Shown: positions 17,132 to 25,324, counted from the first letter of the stretch. The stretch is 27,495 bases of DNA from Victivallales bacterium (GCA_016930955.1 JAFGFR010000134.1:1-27495); one strand, 5' to 3'. The notes: generated by a model not told the origin, from the letters alone. Numbers and translations: made by a program.

Positions 17132-18170
17132 TTTCACCGGGTTCGCAACGCTGGCAGTCACGATGATTGCTGCTGGATGCGTGCAGACCCAAAAGGAAAT
17201 CGTGGAGCCAAGTATCAGCCCCGAGGCGGCTGCACCAGAGTTGACATACGAACAAATACGCGTCATCGAGCGCGATGATGTCTCAGGCAGGGTCACTGCC
17301 GCCAGAGAGGCCGCAAACAAACTCATAAACGATGCCAGGCAGCGGGTCAAGGATCTTACCCGAGACGCCGAGACCGTCTATGCCGTGAAGGAAAGGGAGG
17401 CACAGGCCAACGCCGATAAGATACTCGAGGATGCCCGCAAGCAGGCTGCCGAGGAGAAAAGAACTATTCTAAAGGATGCCTTGGCCGACAAGGCCGCCGC
17501 GGCGGACGAGCAGGTCGCTGCACTGATAGAGGAGGCAAAAAAGGATATCGCCTCACTGAAGAAGGATAAGCTTGCCAAGATGGACGAGGTAGTCCAGCAC
17601 GAAAAGGCCAGAGGCGAGCAGATTGCAGCCGGGATCATAGGGAACGCGAGAAAATCGGCTGCTGATATCGTCGCCCATGCATCCGGCAAACTGGCCGACG
17701 CGGAGAAGAAGTCAGGCGAAAAGATCAAGGAGGCCGACGGATATCTGGAGAAAAAAATCGCCGAGGCAGGTAAAGAGCTGCAAAAAATCGAGGCCGAACA
17801 CAGGGAGAAGCTTGGCAAGGGCCTCGCACACAACCCGGAGGAGGAGAAAATCGCGAAACAGATGATAACATCAATCATCAAGGCGATCGAGACCAACGAT
17901 TATGATTCATTCTCGAAGGATTTCTCTGACGACCTGAAGGAGCGCTTCACAAAAGAAAAATTCCTGGCCACCAACAAAAACCTCGAAGAGAAGCTCGGGA
18001 AATTTGGGGATATCCACTACCTCGGGACCCTCAGGAAGGGACTGCTGACCGTCTACATGTGGAAAGCATCTTTCCCAAAAACCGAGGAGAGCGAGATGGT
18101 AATAAGGCTTACTTTGGGCGAGTTCGACGGCAAGACACAAGTGTTTGCGTTTGACATAGCGATGCTCTGA
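17118..18170 (+). CDS. coiled-coil lipoprotein with a C-terminal DUF3887-like domain
   Basis: The 350-residue product begins with a lipoprotein signal (MIAAGC, Cys21 as lipid site). It continues as a very long Ala/Glu/Lys-rich coiled coil (about 50-240) resembling ATP-synthase b subunit or stator helices. It ends in a globular domain of about 100 residues (ETNDYDSFSKDFSDDLKERF, then GKFGDIHYLGTL). That tail resembles DUF3887-type accessory domains, which is only an impression. The start lies 14 bases inside the histidine kinase gene. A membrane-anchored periplasmic rod could act as a spacer or envelope linker; the function is unknown. Confidence 0.8.
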   Translation: MRNLSFTGFATLAVTMIAAGCVQTQKEIVEPSISPEAAAPELTYEQIRVIERDDVSGRVTAAREAANKLINDARQRVKDLTRDAETVYAVKEREAQANADKILEDARKQAAEEKRTILKDALADKAAAADEQVAALIEEAKKDIASLKKDKLAKMDEVVQHEKARGEQIAAGIIGNARKSAADIVAHASGKLADAEKKSGEKIKEADGYLEKKIAEAGKELQKIEAEHREKLGKGLAHNPEEEKIAKQMITSIIKAIETNDYDSFSKDFSDDLKERFTKEKFLATNKNLEEKLGKFGDIHYLGTLRKGLLTVYMWKASFPKTEESEMVIRLTLGEFDGKTQVFAFDIAML

Positions 18171-18196
18171 TACCGCAAACCAAATTACCGATCACG

Positions 18197-19477
18197 ATGC
18201 TTTTACTGTACAATATACTTTTCCCGCTGGCATTCTTGTTCTTCGTCCCGGGAATCGTGATCAAACTCATCCGACGCGGCGGGGTGAAAAACAGCTTCGC
18301 AGAAAGATTCGCGATATTCGCAGATCAAAAGCGCAAGGCTCTGGAGTCCTGCCGCGGTTGCATCTGGGTGCATTCTGTAAGTGTAGGCGAGACTGTCCTT
18401 GCGCTGGCTCTTGTCAAGGCATGGAAGGAGGCCAGCCCGTCCAGAAGGTTCGTCCTTTCGACGACCACCACCACAGGACAAAAGGTTGCCCAGGACGGCG
18501 CGCCGGAGAATGTGCCGGTCTTCTTCTGCCCTCTGGACATGCAATGCCTTGTAAAAAAAGTCTTCAAGATGCTCCAGCCCAGGGCACTCGTCATCCTCGA
18601 GACCGAGATATGGCCGAACATGATATGCGAAGCCCGCAGATCGGACGCGGCCGCTATATTGGTCAACGCGCGGATCTCAGACCGGTCTGCCGGAAAATAC
18701 CGCAGAATGTCCTTCTTTTTCTCACAAGTAATGCGCAAGCTGTCGCTGATCTGCGTACAGACCGAGCTCGACGCCGAAAGAATCAAATCAATCGACAAGC
18801 ATCTGGAGCCCCAGATATGCGGGAACATGAAGTTCGACCAGTGCCTGGGACTGCCTAAAACCCCAATAGATGTTTCCGGGATTTTCGGACAGGGTGAGAA
18901 CCTGTTGATACTCGCCGCCAGCACTCATCCCGGTGAGGAGAAACTCGTGCTCGAGGTCTTTCGCAGTCTCAAGCAAAAACATAGAAACCTGAAGCTGACG
19001 ATCGTGCCGAGGCATGCCGAGAGGGGCTCCCAAATCGAGTCTCAGATCAAGGCTTCCGGGCTGCCTTTCGCCAGACGTTCCACCGGGTTCGTCTCTGCAC
19101 ATATGAGCTGCGAAGTGCTGCTCGCCGACACCACTGGGGAACTGCTTGACTTCATGAGGGCATCCGACATTGTGATAATGGGCAAAAGTCTGGCCGGGCA
19201 TGACGAGGGACATAATATAATCGAGCCCGCGATGCTCGGCAAACCGGTCGTAACCGGGTCAAAACTTCGCAACTTCAGGCAGGTGCTTAAACTGCTGCGT
19301 GACGACAAGGCAGTAGTCACTGTGGCTGACCAAAAAGAACTCGAGTCCGAGCTAGACTCATTGGTAAGCGACAGCAACAGGAGAGAAAATTTAGGGAAAC
19401 GCGCGCTGGAGGCAGTAAGCCGACATCGCGGAGCAACAGAGAGAACAATCAAACTATGCGAGAAAACACTCAGCTAG
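18197..19477 (+). CDS. waaA: 3-deoxy-D-manno-octulosonic acid (Kdo) transferase
   Basis: WaaA adds Kdo to the lipid A precursor at the inner membrane. The 426-residue product has an amino-terminal membrane anchor (about 1-20), the catalytic-region motif WVHSVSVGE with Glu65, ETEIWPN (135-141), NARISDRS, GNMKFDQ and a GT-B C-terminal half (HNIIEPAMLGKPVV). Number of Kdo residues added cannot be read from sequence. It begins 26 bases after the lipoprotein stop, and thiC starts 22 bases inside its end. This gene is the strongest sign that the host is diderm with LPS. Confidence 0.95.
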   Translation: MLLLYNILFPLAFLFFVPGIVIKLIRRGGVKNSFAERFAIFADQKRKALESCRGCIWVHSVSVGETVLALALVKAWKEASPSRRFVLSTTTTTGQKVAQDGAPENVPVFFCPLDMQCLVKKVFKMLQPRALVILETEIWPNMICEARRSDAAAILVNARISDRSAGKYRRMSFFFSQVMRKLSLICVQTELDAERIKSIDKHLEPQICGNMKFDQCLGLPKTPIDVSGIFGQGENLLILAASTHPGEEKLVLEVFRSLKQKHRNLKLTIVPRHAERGSQIESQIKASGLPFARRSTGFVSAHMSCEVLLADTTGELLDFMRASDIVIMGKSLAGHDEGHNIIEPAMLGKPVVTGSKLRNFRQVLKLLRDDKAVVTVADQKELESELDSLVSDSNRRENLGKRALEAVSRHRGATERTIKLCEKTLS

Positions 19478-20760
19478 AGAAGGCCGTAAAAGGGGACATC
19501 AGCCCCGAGATGCGGGAAGTCGCCGCGAAGGAGCACCTCGATCCGGAGTTCATCCGCAGCGAGGTCGCGGCAGGCAGAATTGTCATCCCCGCCAACCATA
19601 CCCACACAAACCTCGCCCCGATAGGCATCGGCAAATCCCTGACCACGAAAATCAATGCAAATATCGGCAACTCCGCAATGAGTAGCTGCCCGAAGAAAGA
19701 ACTTGCCAAACTGGATGTGGCGCTTCGCTGCGGAGCCGACACCGTGATGGATCTCAGCACCGGCGAAAATATCTGCGAAATCCGCAGGTCCATCGTCGCG
19801 GCCAGCCCCGCACCAGTCGGGACAGTGCCAATATACGAGGCCCTAAGCCTCGTCGAGGACCCCATGCTTATCGACATCGAGCTTCTTCTGAAGGTCGTCG
19901 AGCAGCAGGCCAAGCAAGGGGTGGACTACATGACAATTCATGCCGGGCTGCTGCGAGAACACGTGCCCTTGGCGATGAAAAGGCTCATGCGCATCGTCAG
20001 CCGCGGCGGCGCGGTGACGGCAAAATGGATGCAGCACCACCAAAAAGAAAACCCATTCCACGAGAATTTTGACCGGTTGCTGGAGATTTGCCAAAGGCAT
20101 GATGTAACACTTTCTCTGGGCGACGGGCTCCGTCCAGGATGCCTCGCCGACTCTTCCGACGACGCACAGTTCGCCGAGCTGCAGGTCATCGCACGACTCG
20201 TGAGAAAATGCAGAGACGCTGGTGTGCAGGTAATGGTCGAAGGCCCAGGACACGTCCCTCTGGACCAGATCGAGATGAACATGAGAAAAGAGGACAAGCT
20301 CTGCGATGGAGCACCGTTCTATATCCTCGGACCCGTCGTCGCCGACTGCGCACCGGGATACGACCACATCACCAGCGCCATCGGCGCCGCTATGGGCGCA
20401 TTCCACGGCGCGTCAATGCTCTGCTACGTCACTCCCAGAGAACACCTCGGCCTACCAGACATCGAGGATGTCAGACAAGGGGTCATAGCATTTAAAATTG
20501 CTGCCCATGCCGCGGACGTGGCACTTAAACGTCCACACGCAAGAGACCGCGACGACGCCATCAGCCGGGCAAGGATGGCCTTCGACTGGGAGGCACAGTT
20601 CAACTTCTCCCTGGATCCCGAACGCGCAAGGGAAATCAGAGCTCAGTCCCTACAGGAAACACAGCAGCAACCCCTGAATGACGACAAGAAGTCAGACCAC
20701 TGCACCATGTGCGGACCAAAATACTGCTCACTCAAAACCAGCTTGGAAATAACCGAATAA
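19456..20760 (+). CDS. thiC: phosphomethylpyrimidine synthase
   Basis: ThiC is the radical-SAM enzyme that turns 5-aminoimidazole ribotide into the thiamine pyrimidine HMP-P. The 434-residue product has NANIGNSAMS, MDLSTGENICEIRR, YMTIHAGLLREH, SLGDGLRPGC, VEGPGHVPLDQI, GYDHITSAIGAAMGA and the C-terminal cluster motif CTMCGPKYC (Cys416, 419, 424). It is the short form without the long amino-terminal domain of the E. coli enzyme. It starts 22 bases inside waaA and has no TPP riboswitch in front, unusual for thiC. A hairpin terminator follows. Confidence 0.97.
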   Translation: MRENTQLEKAVKGDISPEMREVAAKEHLDPEFIRSEVAAGRIVIPANHTHTNLAPIGIGKSLTTKINANIGNSAMSSCPKKELAKLDVALRCGADTVMDLSTGENICEIRRSIVAASPAPVGTVPIYEALSLVEDPMLIDIELLLKVVEQQAKQGVDYMTIHAGLLREHVPLAMKRLMRIVSRGGAVTAKWMQHHQKENPFHENFDRLLEICQRHDVTLSLGDGLRPGCLADSSDDAQFAELQVIARLVRKCRDAGVQVMVEGPGHVPLDQIEMNMRKEDKLCDGAPFYILGPVVADCAPGYDHITSAIGAAMGAFHGASMLCYVTPREHLGLPDIEDVRQGVIAFKIAAHAADVALKRPHARDRDDAISRARMAFDWEAQFNFSLDPERAREIRAQSLQETQQQPLNDDKKSDHCTMCGPKYCSLKTSLEITE

Positions 20761-20766
20761 GTTCGG

Positions 20767-20820
20767 AAACACATCGAAGCTGATTTCAAAGTCGGAGTTC
20801 ACAGCTTTAGCATGTGTTTT
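20767..20820 (+). terminator. hairpin terminator after thiC
   Basis: A two-tier stem is formed by AAACACAT (20767-20774) with ATGTGTTT (20812-20819) and, inside it, AAGCTG (20777-20782) with CAGCTT (20802-20807). It starts seven bases after the thiC stop and ends in TTTTGAATT. The T-run is short but the position suits the end of the long plus-strand run. Confidence 0.6.
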
Positions 20821-20844
20821 GAATTCATCAATATGCGCCCCGGC

Positions 20845-20864
20845 GGACGGCGAGGCAGCCGTCC
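20845..20864. repeat. GC-rich inverted repeat
   Basis: GGACGGC (20845-20851) and GCCGTCC (20858-20864) pair around a six-base loop between the thiC terminator and the four-helix-bundle remnant. Rather than a terminator (no T-run follows), it looks like part of an intergenic repeat. Confidence 0.4.
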
Positions 20865-20899
20865 CTCCCTCACCGTGCACAGGGGCACGTCTTCGACAA

Positions 20900-21043
20900 G
20901 GCTTCCTTGAAGAATCACGTTATTACTTGATTTTTGTCCGTGACCTCGACTACGGCGACGTTTCCGAGTTGACGGCAGTGTTAGTGGAAGTTAGTAAGTT
21001 GTTGGAGCCGTATTCGAAGGCTATTCTGCATTCTGACTCCTGA
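20900..21043 (+). pseudogene. C-terminal remnant of a four-helix-bundle (S23/IVS-like) gene
   Basis: The frame ends with FLEESRYYLIFVRDLDYGDV, then a helix ELTAVLVEVSKLLEPYSKAIL and HSDS before the stop. This reads like the last 45 or so residues of the small four-helix-bundle proteins related to those found in 23S rRNA intervening sequences and in many intergenic sites. The upstream part of the open frame (from 20819) is Pro/Gly-rich, crosses a GC hairpin and does not look homologous, so about 70 amino-terminal residues are missing. The rest of the 307-base thiC-to-ATPase spacer holds the terminator and hairpins only. The family call rests on memory of the motif. Confidence 0.5.
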
Positions 21044-21067
21044 CATCTGATTACCTGAGTAGTTACC

Positions 21068-22216
21068 TCATTGGATTGATTTTGCAGCAGCATAGATTGT
21101 TTTTGCGGGAATTACCTCGATGTTATCGTCGAGCAGGTATCCCTTCTTTCCCGGGTAGACCACAAAAAGCCTTTCGAGCTTTAAATCTGTCATGGCCGTA
21201 CGCATTGACCTGGTGGCGGAAGGCGCATCGTTCCACTTGAACTCTACCCCGTATCGCCTGGCGTTCGAGATGAAGAAGAGATCTATTTCAGCAAGGCCGT
21301 GTACAGCCCAGAAGAATGCGGCATTTGGATTGAACGCTTTTATGGCCTCCTCCATCATGAATCCCTCCCATGACGCTCCCAGTTTAGGGCTGGACATGAC
21401 CGAATCCTTGTCCCTCAAGTCCATGAGCGCATGAAACATCCCGCTGTCCCTGAAGTAGACTTTCGGGGATTTAACCTGCCTCTTGCCGATGTTTTCATGC
21501 CATGGCTGGAGTTGTCTCACCATAAATGTGGCTGAAAGCAGGTCAAGGTAGCGTCTTGCGGTATGGTCGGACACCCCCAGAGACCTGCCTATCTCCGAGC
21601 CATTCCACGCTTGTCCGTGGTAATGCGCCAGCATCATCCAGAACCTTCTAATCTGAAGAGATGGAATAGATATGCCCAGTGAAGGAATATCCCTTTCCAG
21701 GAAGGTCTGCACGAATTTCTCGCGCCATGCGCGGCTGTCGGAATCGTCCTTGGCAAGAAAAGATCGCGGGAATCCACCCCTGATCCAGAGCTGTTCGAGT
21801 TTATCCTCTCCGACTTCAGGAAGACTGAAGCCTCCCATCTCAACGAATTCGATCCTTCCGGCAAGCGATTCGGAGGAGTCTCTGATCAGTCCAGGGGAAG
21901 AACTGCCGAGGATGAGAAATCTGGCGGGAAGCGGCTTACGGTCAGACAGCACCCTCAGCGTCGGAAAGATGCCCGGCATTCGTTGTATCTCGTCTATGAT
22001 GACAAGCCCCTCAAGCCCCTCGAGAGCCAGATGCGGCTGCTCAAGCATCCTTAGATCGGATGCAGATTCAAGGTCGAAATATTTCGCCTTCGTCTCTCCT
22101 GCTATCAGTCTGGCAAGTGTGCTTTTGCCGCACTGCCTGGGCCCGAGCATGGCGGTCACCTGACTCCTCCCAAGAGCCACTCTTATTCTTTCCTCAAGTG
22201 CTTTTCTCGGTATCAT
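21068..22216 (-). CDS. AAA-type ATPase with DUF4143 C-terminal domain
   Basis: This belongs to the common prokaryotic ATPase family with an AAA domain followed by a DUF4143 region. Walker A is GPRQCGKST (numbering from the upstream ATG, 27-35), Walker B is VIIDEIQ and a sensor-like LILGSSSP follows. The C-terminal half contains YHGQAWNGSEIGRSLGVSDHT (wHTH-like, given here in two overlapping parts: YHGQAWNGSEI and GRSLGVSDHT), YFRDSGMFHAL and WEGFMMEEAI. The start at ATG 22216 is chosen because MIPRKALE is the usual family opening and the predicted promoter would begin transcription there; an ATG two codons upstream (22222) is the alternative. Its molecular role is not established; the family is scattered and mobile-looking. 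Confidence 0.93.
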   Translation of the reverse strand: MIPRKALEERIRVALGRSQVTAMLGPRQCGKSTLARLIAGETKAKYFDLESASDLRMLEQPHLALEGLEGLVIIDEIQRMPGIFPTLRVLSDRKPLPARFLILGSSSPGLIRDSSESLAGRIEFVEMGGFSLPEVGEDKLEQLWIRGGFPRSFLAKDDSDSRAWREKFVQTFLERDIPSLGISIPSLQIRRFWMMLAHYHGQAWNGSEIGRSLGVSDHTARRYLDLLSATFMVRQLQPWHENIGKRQVKSPKVYFRDSGMFHALMDLRDKDSVMSSPKLGASWEGFMMEEAIKAFNPNAAFFWAVHGLAEIDLFFISNARRYGVEFKWNDAPSATRSMRTAMTDLKLERLFVVYPGKKGYLLDDNIEVIPAKTIYAAAKSIQ

Positions 22217-22223
22217 GGACATT

Positions 22224-22251
22224 AATATATCCGTGAAAAATCGAATGTCAA
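22224..22251 (-). promoter_or_regulatory. strong candidate promoter, apparently leaderless, for the DUF4143 ATPase
   Basis: On the minus strand TTGACA (22246-22251), a 16-base spacer and TATATT (22224-22229) form a near-consensus sigma70 promoter. The usual start point, about seven bases after the -10, falls on the A of the ATG at 22216. That predicts an mRNA with no leader and puts the upstream ATG (22222) outside the transcript. Confidence 0.65.
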
Positions 22252-22346
22252 CTTCGAATTTTCAATTTCCTGCACCGGAATGGCGGCGAGGGGGCGGTTT
22301 ACGGGGAGTTTTGAAATTGGCTCATGTGCTAATGTGTCCGGGTTGG

Positions 22347-23318
22347 TTAAGTGGAAAGGGGGAGCGACTTCAAAAGTCTCTCCGCCAGAGCTGACTGATC
22401 CTTGAAGAATACGAATCGGGCGGTGGTTGACTTGGAGTCGGGATTCCGGTAGCCGACCTCCAGGATGTCGAGGAAAAGCCTGTGCCGCAGCCTGGCACCC
22501 GAGATACTCGATAAAGGAAGCTCACATTTCCGCGAATTGAACCATTTCCTGCACACGAAAATCAGACTCTTCCCGTTAAGCAATACAAAACCTTTCATGC
22601 CGGAAACCCCCTTTAAGCCTGAGGATGAGCATGATATGACAGATTTCGTGTCCCCCGAGCCGGCGATCTCCTTCAGATTGTCGGGCAGCACATCAAACTC
22701 TTCCTGGAGGTAGAACCAGCTTCGAACACCCGCGAATACCGCTTTGAACAACACAAATATCCATTTGAGCATCCTCGGGACGAAAAAAAACAATATCACG
22801 GCGGCAATCAGAGCGATAAACCCTATGACAAACGGGTAGACAAGCGCCATGATGACGAAAAAGAACACCATGATGTCCTCCGCGATGCTGACGCAGACAT
22901 TGGAGACCGTCTCCGCAGGGCTGACCATGTTCAGCACTGCACGCGAGCCCGCCTTGATCGAGTGGCTCTCCAGCGCGATCCCGCCGCACAGCAACGCCCC
23001 GGCAAGCGAAAGCGCCGGGTCAAGCTCACCGAAGGCCGCCAAGCCCATCAAACCAGCACCCACAGGTCTGATAAATGTGGAGATCAAATCCCAGGCATTA
23101 TCAAAAAATTCAAACTTGTCAACGACAAACTCCGCTGCATACATCACCACGGCTATAGAGATCAGCAGCCAGTTGTCGAACACCTGCAACGCCTCGGGCA
23201 TGCCGTCAACCAAACCGAACTTCGCGCTTATGCCCACCACCGCAACCGTGGCGTAAAGATTGACTCCTGCCATCAGCGACACCGGCAGCATGGTCATCAG
23301 CAACCGTAAGCCTTCCAT
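22347..23318 (-). CDS. DUF4126 membrane protein with a C-terminal PH-like extension
   Basis: The first 200 residues resemble DUF4126 integral membrane proteins: GVNLYATVAVVGI (18-30), EFVVDKFEFFDNAWDLI (63-79), RPVGAGLMGLAAFG (84-97), hydrophobic helices at about 46-62, 102-115 and 145-180, and a conserved-looking helix pair after NMVSPAETVSN. Residues 210-323 are soluble, with alternating beta-like stretches (GFVLLNGKSLIFVCRKW, RFVFFKDQSALAERLL) that may form a bacterial PH-like domain. Known DUF4126 proteins I recall are closer to 190 residues, so this looks like a fusion. Function is unknown. A likely promoter lies just upstream. Confidence 0.75.
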   Translation of the reverse strand: MEGLRLLMTMLPVSLMAGVNLYATVAVVGISAKFGLVDGMPEALQVFDNWLLISIAVVMYAAEFVVDKFEFFDNAWDLISTFIRPVGAGLMGLAAFGELDPALSLAGALLCGGIALESHSIKAGSRAVLNMVSPAETVSNVCVSIAEDIMVFFFVIMALVYPFVIGFIALIAAVILFFFVPRMLKWIFVLFKAVFAGVRSWFYLQEEFDVLPDNLKEIAGSGDTKSVISCSSSGLKGVSGMKGFVLLNGKSLIFVCRKWFNSRKCELPLSSISGARLRHRLFLDILEVGYRNPDSKSTTARFVFFKDQSALAERLLKSLPLST

Positions 23319-23368
23319 AGCTCAAACCCCTGTTAACTTTCACTAATTCGAACACTCTCATGGGACAC

Positions 23369-23396
23369 AAAATACCTCCCCGATTCTCGTTTGCAA
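23369..23396 (-). promoter_or_regulatory. candidate promoter for the DUF4126 gene
   Basis: Minus-strand TTGCAA (23391-23396), 16 bases, TATTTT (23369-23374), giving a leader of about 44 bases before the ATG at 23318. It has the same spacing and -10 as the predicted glgC promoter. An AGGGG lies nine bases before the ATG. Confidence 0.45.
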
Positions 23397-23481
23397 CCGG
23401 TTCAATCAATAAATTGAAACGACACCGATATCTACGCTAATAATATTTCGTGTCTGCCCTCATCCGGGACTCGTAGTTCCC

Positions 23482-23511
23482 CTACAGCACACTGCGGCGA
23501 CTGCTTTATTT
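23482..23511 (-). repeat. 30-bp dispersed repeat, copy 1
   Basis: Read on the minus strand this 30-base element begins AAATAAAGCAGTCGC and ends GTGCTGTAG. It matches the plus-strand segment 27414-27443 at 26 of 30 positions, and all four differences are transitions. It lies 17 bases downstream of the FG-GAP gene stop. Confidence 0.6.
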
Positions 23512-23528
23512 AGGTCCATGGTTCCGCG

Positions 23529-25247
23529 TCAAAACAAGGGGCCCATTTTTATGTTTGTAAACGGCTGGTATGATGATACGACATCGGGGAAGCCGTCGGC
23601 ATTGATGTCGCATGCATAAAGGTAGCTGGCTTCTTTGCTCCTCCTCAACCTGACATGTCTCGCCCTCTCGAACTTGTAGCCGGCATTCTGGAGATATATC
23701 CATCCGTCGTCGCCGATGAAATCAATCTTACCGTCCAGATCGAAGTCCGCGAACTTGAATTCCGGGTACGCATGGTAGCCGTCATAGGGGCCTTGGAGAT
23801 ATTCTCCCGTCTCAAACGAAGACATCTGTTCAAAACGCCCGTCGAGTTCCTTGAATAAAGACACTTTCGACATTGCCCCGGAAGAGGACCAGACAAGCAG
23901 CTTATGCTCCCCGTCGGAGTTGACGTCCATGTAGAGGAAAAGAGGTTTCCATATCTGCTTGTCCAATTCCAGGCTTACGGCCCTATATGGAATGTGCTCC
24001 TTCTCCAGCAGAACAAGAACATCTTTCTCAGCAGGGTTTAAAATCAGCAAGACAGGGCCCTGGGGATTGGAATTATCCACTGCAGCATGAAGTTTCGAAT
24101 CGAAGCTATGGAATGTCCAGTCATGATCCTCGGTACAGACTCCGATGAATGTATTGTTCCCTTCGGTCAGGATAAGCTCTGTGAAAGGGTCACCGGGAGT
24201 CAGAGGGGAGGCAATAATTGAAAACTTCCGCTCGCGGCCAAAAAATAAGAAATAAAGCTCTGATGAGATGAAGATTTCCCGGTCAAAATTGCCGTTATCA
24301 TTAATAAGAATTTCAGAGGATAGTATATCCATGTCGCCATCGTTGTCCAAATCAACCAGAACTGCTGTCATCTGCCTTATGCCGTCAAGCTCTTGTCCAT
24401 GTTCCCAATCGTCGAAATGGGTTCCTCTTCCGACGAACCATGCCGGATTCCCATAAATCATACCGCAATAGCCACAAGTGAAAAGATCCGGGTATTTGTC
24501 GCCGTCAATATTCCCGAACTGAATCTCTGCAAACCCTATGTAGTATCCGTATGAAACCTTTTTAGGGACTGAGTAATTCCACAAGGCGAGCGAAAAGCCA
24601 CAGACCAATGCAGCAGCGTAAAACACATACCGGTACTTCCTGAACATACGCTGTGTGTCTGATATCAGCCAGAAAAAAACATTAAAGACTGCAACAGCAT
24701 AGCAGAAACACCAGGCATGATATAGCCAGTTCCCGCGATGGTTAATAAAGACATGCAAAGGAATGGTGGAAAACAGCAACAAAATTGCCGGGAAGACGGG
24801 ATTGCTCTTCCTTTCCGAGCACAGCAAGAAGACAACGATAATTACCTGTGCGGCGAAAAGAGCCAGAGTTACAAAACTGATCCCCGACGGCATGCTCATA
24901 AACAAATTCGCCAGAAAGAACAGATACCATAGCATAAAGATGATCCCGCCGGAAGCCCAAAGGCTCTTTCTACAGCTCCCGAAACGGGCAATGACATAGA
25001 CTATCACGCTCGATAACGAACAAAAAACAATCGAAACAAAAAACAGGTGCGAGAAGACCGCTGCCCCCCATATATGATAGACCGGCCACAACGAATAGGG
25101 CGCGATAGGGGCAAAATGCTTGTTCGTGTATGTTAGATAGCCCTGCGCAAGGACGGCGGCTATCTGCAGCAGGATAACGGGTAACAGGATGTATCCGGGA
25201 ACCGGGTCCCGTCCGGTGCATCCCCCTTCTTTGCATTTGTTGTCCAT
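23529..25247 (-). CDS. multi-pass membrane protein with C-terminal FG-GAP/VCBS-like repeats
   Basis: The 572-residue product (ATG 25247, chosen because GGGG lies five bases upstream; a GTG at 25307 would add 20 poorly supported residues) begins with about seven hydrophobic helices between 19 and 226. An extracytoplasmic region follows with five DxDxDG-type calcium-site loops: GNIDGDKYPD (245-254), VDLDNDGDMDI (298-308), MDVNSDGEHK, ADFDLDGKIDF and CDINADGFPDV. These are typical of FG-GAP/VCBS beta-propeller blades. A CGYC pair lies at 258-261. The combination of a polytopic amino half with a propeller suggests a surface or secretory role, but substrate and partners are unknown. Base composition looks more AT-rich than in neighbouring genes. 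Confidence 0.85.
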   Translation of the reverse strand: MDNKCKEGGCTGRDPVPGYILLPVILLQIAAVLAQGYLTYTNKHFAPIAPYSLWPVYHIWGAAVFSHLFFVSIVFCSLSSVIVYVIARFGSCRKSLWASGGIIFMLWYLFFLANLFMSMPSGISFVTLALFAAQVIIVVFLLCSERKSNPVFPAILLLFSTIPLHVFINHRGNWLYHAWCFCYAVAVFNVFFWLISDTQRMFRKYRYVFYAAALVCGFSLALWNYSVPKKVSYGYYIGFAEIQFGNIDGDKYPDLFTCGYCGMIYGNPAWFVGRGTHFDDWEHGQELDGIRQMTAVLVDLDNDGDMDILSSEILINDNGNFDREIFISSELYFLFFGRERKFSIIASPLTPGDPFTELILTEGNNTFIGVCTEDHDWTFHSFDSKLHAAVDNSNPQGPVLLILNPAEKDVLVLLEKEHIPYRAVSLELDKQIWKPLFLYMDVNSDGEHKLLVWSSSGAMSKVSLFKELDGRFEQMSSFETGEYLQGPYDGYHAYPEFKFADFDLDGKIDFIGDDGWIYLQNAGYKFERARHVRLRRSKEASYLYACDINADGFPDVVSSYQPFTNIKMGPLF

Positions 25248-25268
25248 TTGTCCCCTTACAGGTTCGTT

Positions 25269-25314
25269 GGTGTGCTCTGGAGCATACCATACGGGAGGAA
25301 TAAGCACTATTCAA
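25269..25314 (-). promoter_or_regulatory. candidate promoter with operator-like palindrome before the FG-GAP gene
   Basis: Minus-strand TTGAAT (25309-25314), 17 bases, TATGGT (25286-25291). A 20-base palindrome (25269-25288, arms reading GGTNTGCTC and its complement, 16 of 20 positions symmetric) overlaps the -10 and the expected start point. That is a typical repressor position. Confidence 0.4.
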
Positions 25315-25324
25315 CCTGAATGAG

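Noticed and set aside
23391..23430. Possible tRNA T-arm (GGTTCAATC)
   Set aside because: No acceptor, anticodon or D-arm pairing can be built around it; the palindrome there is short.
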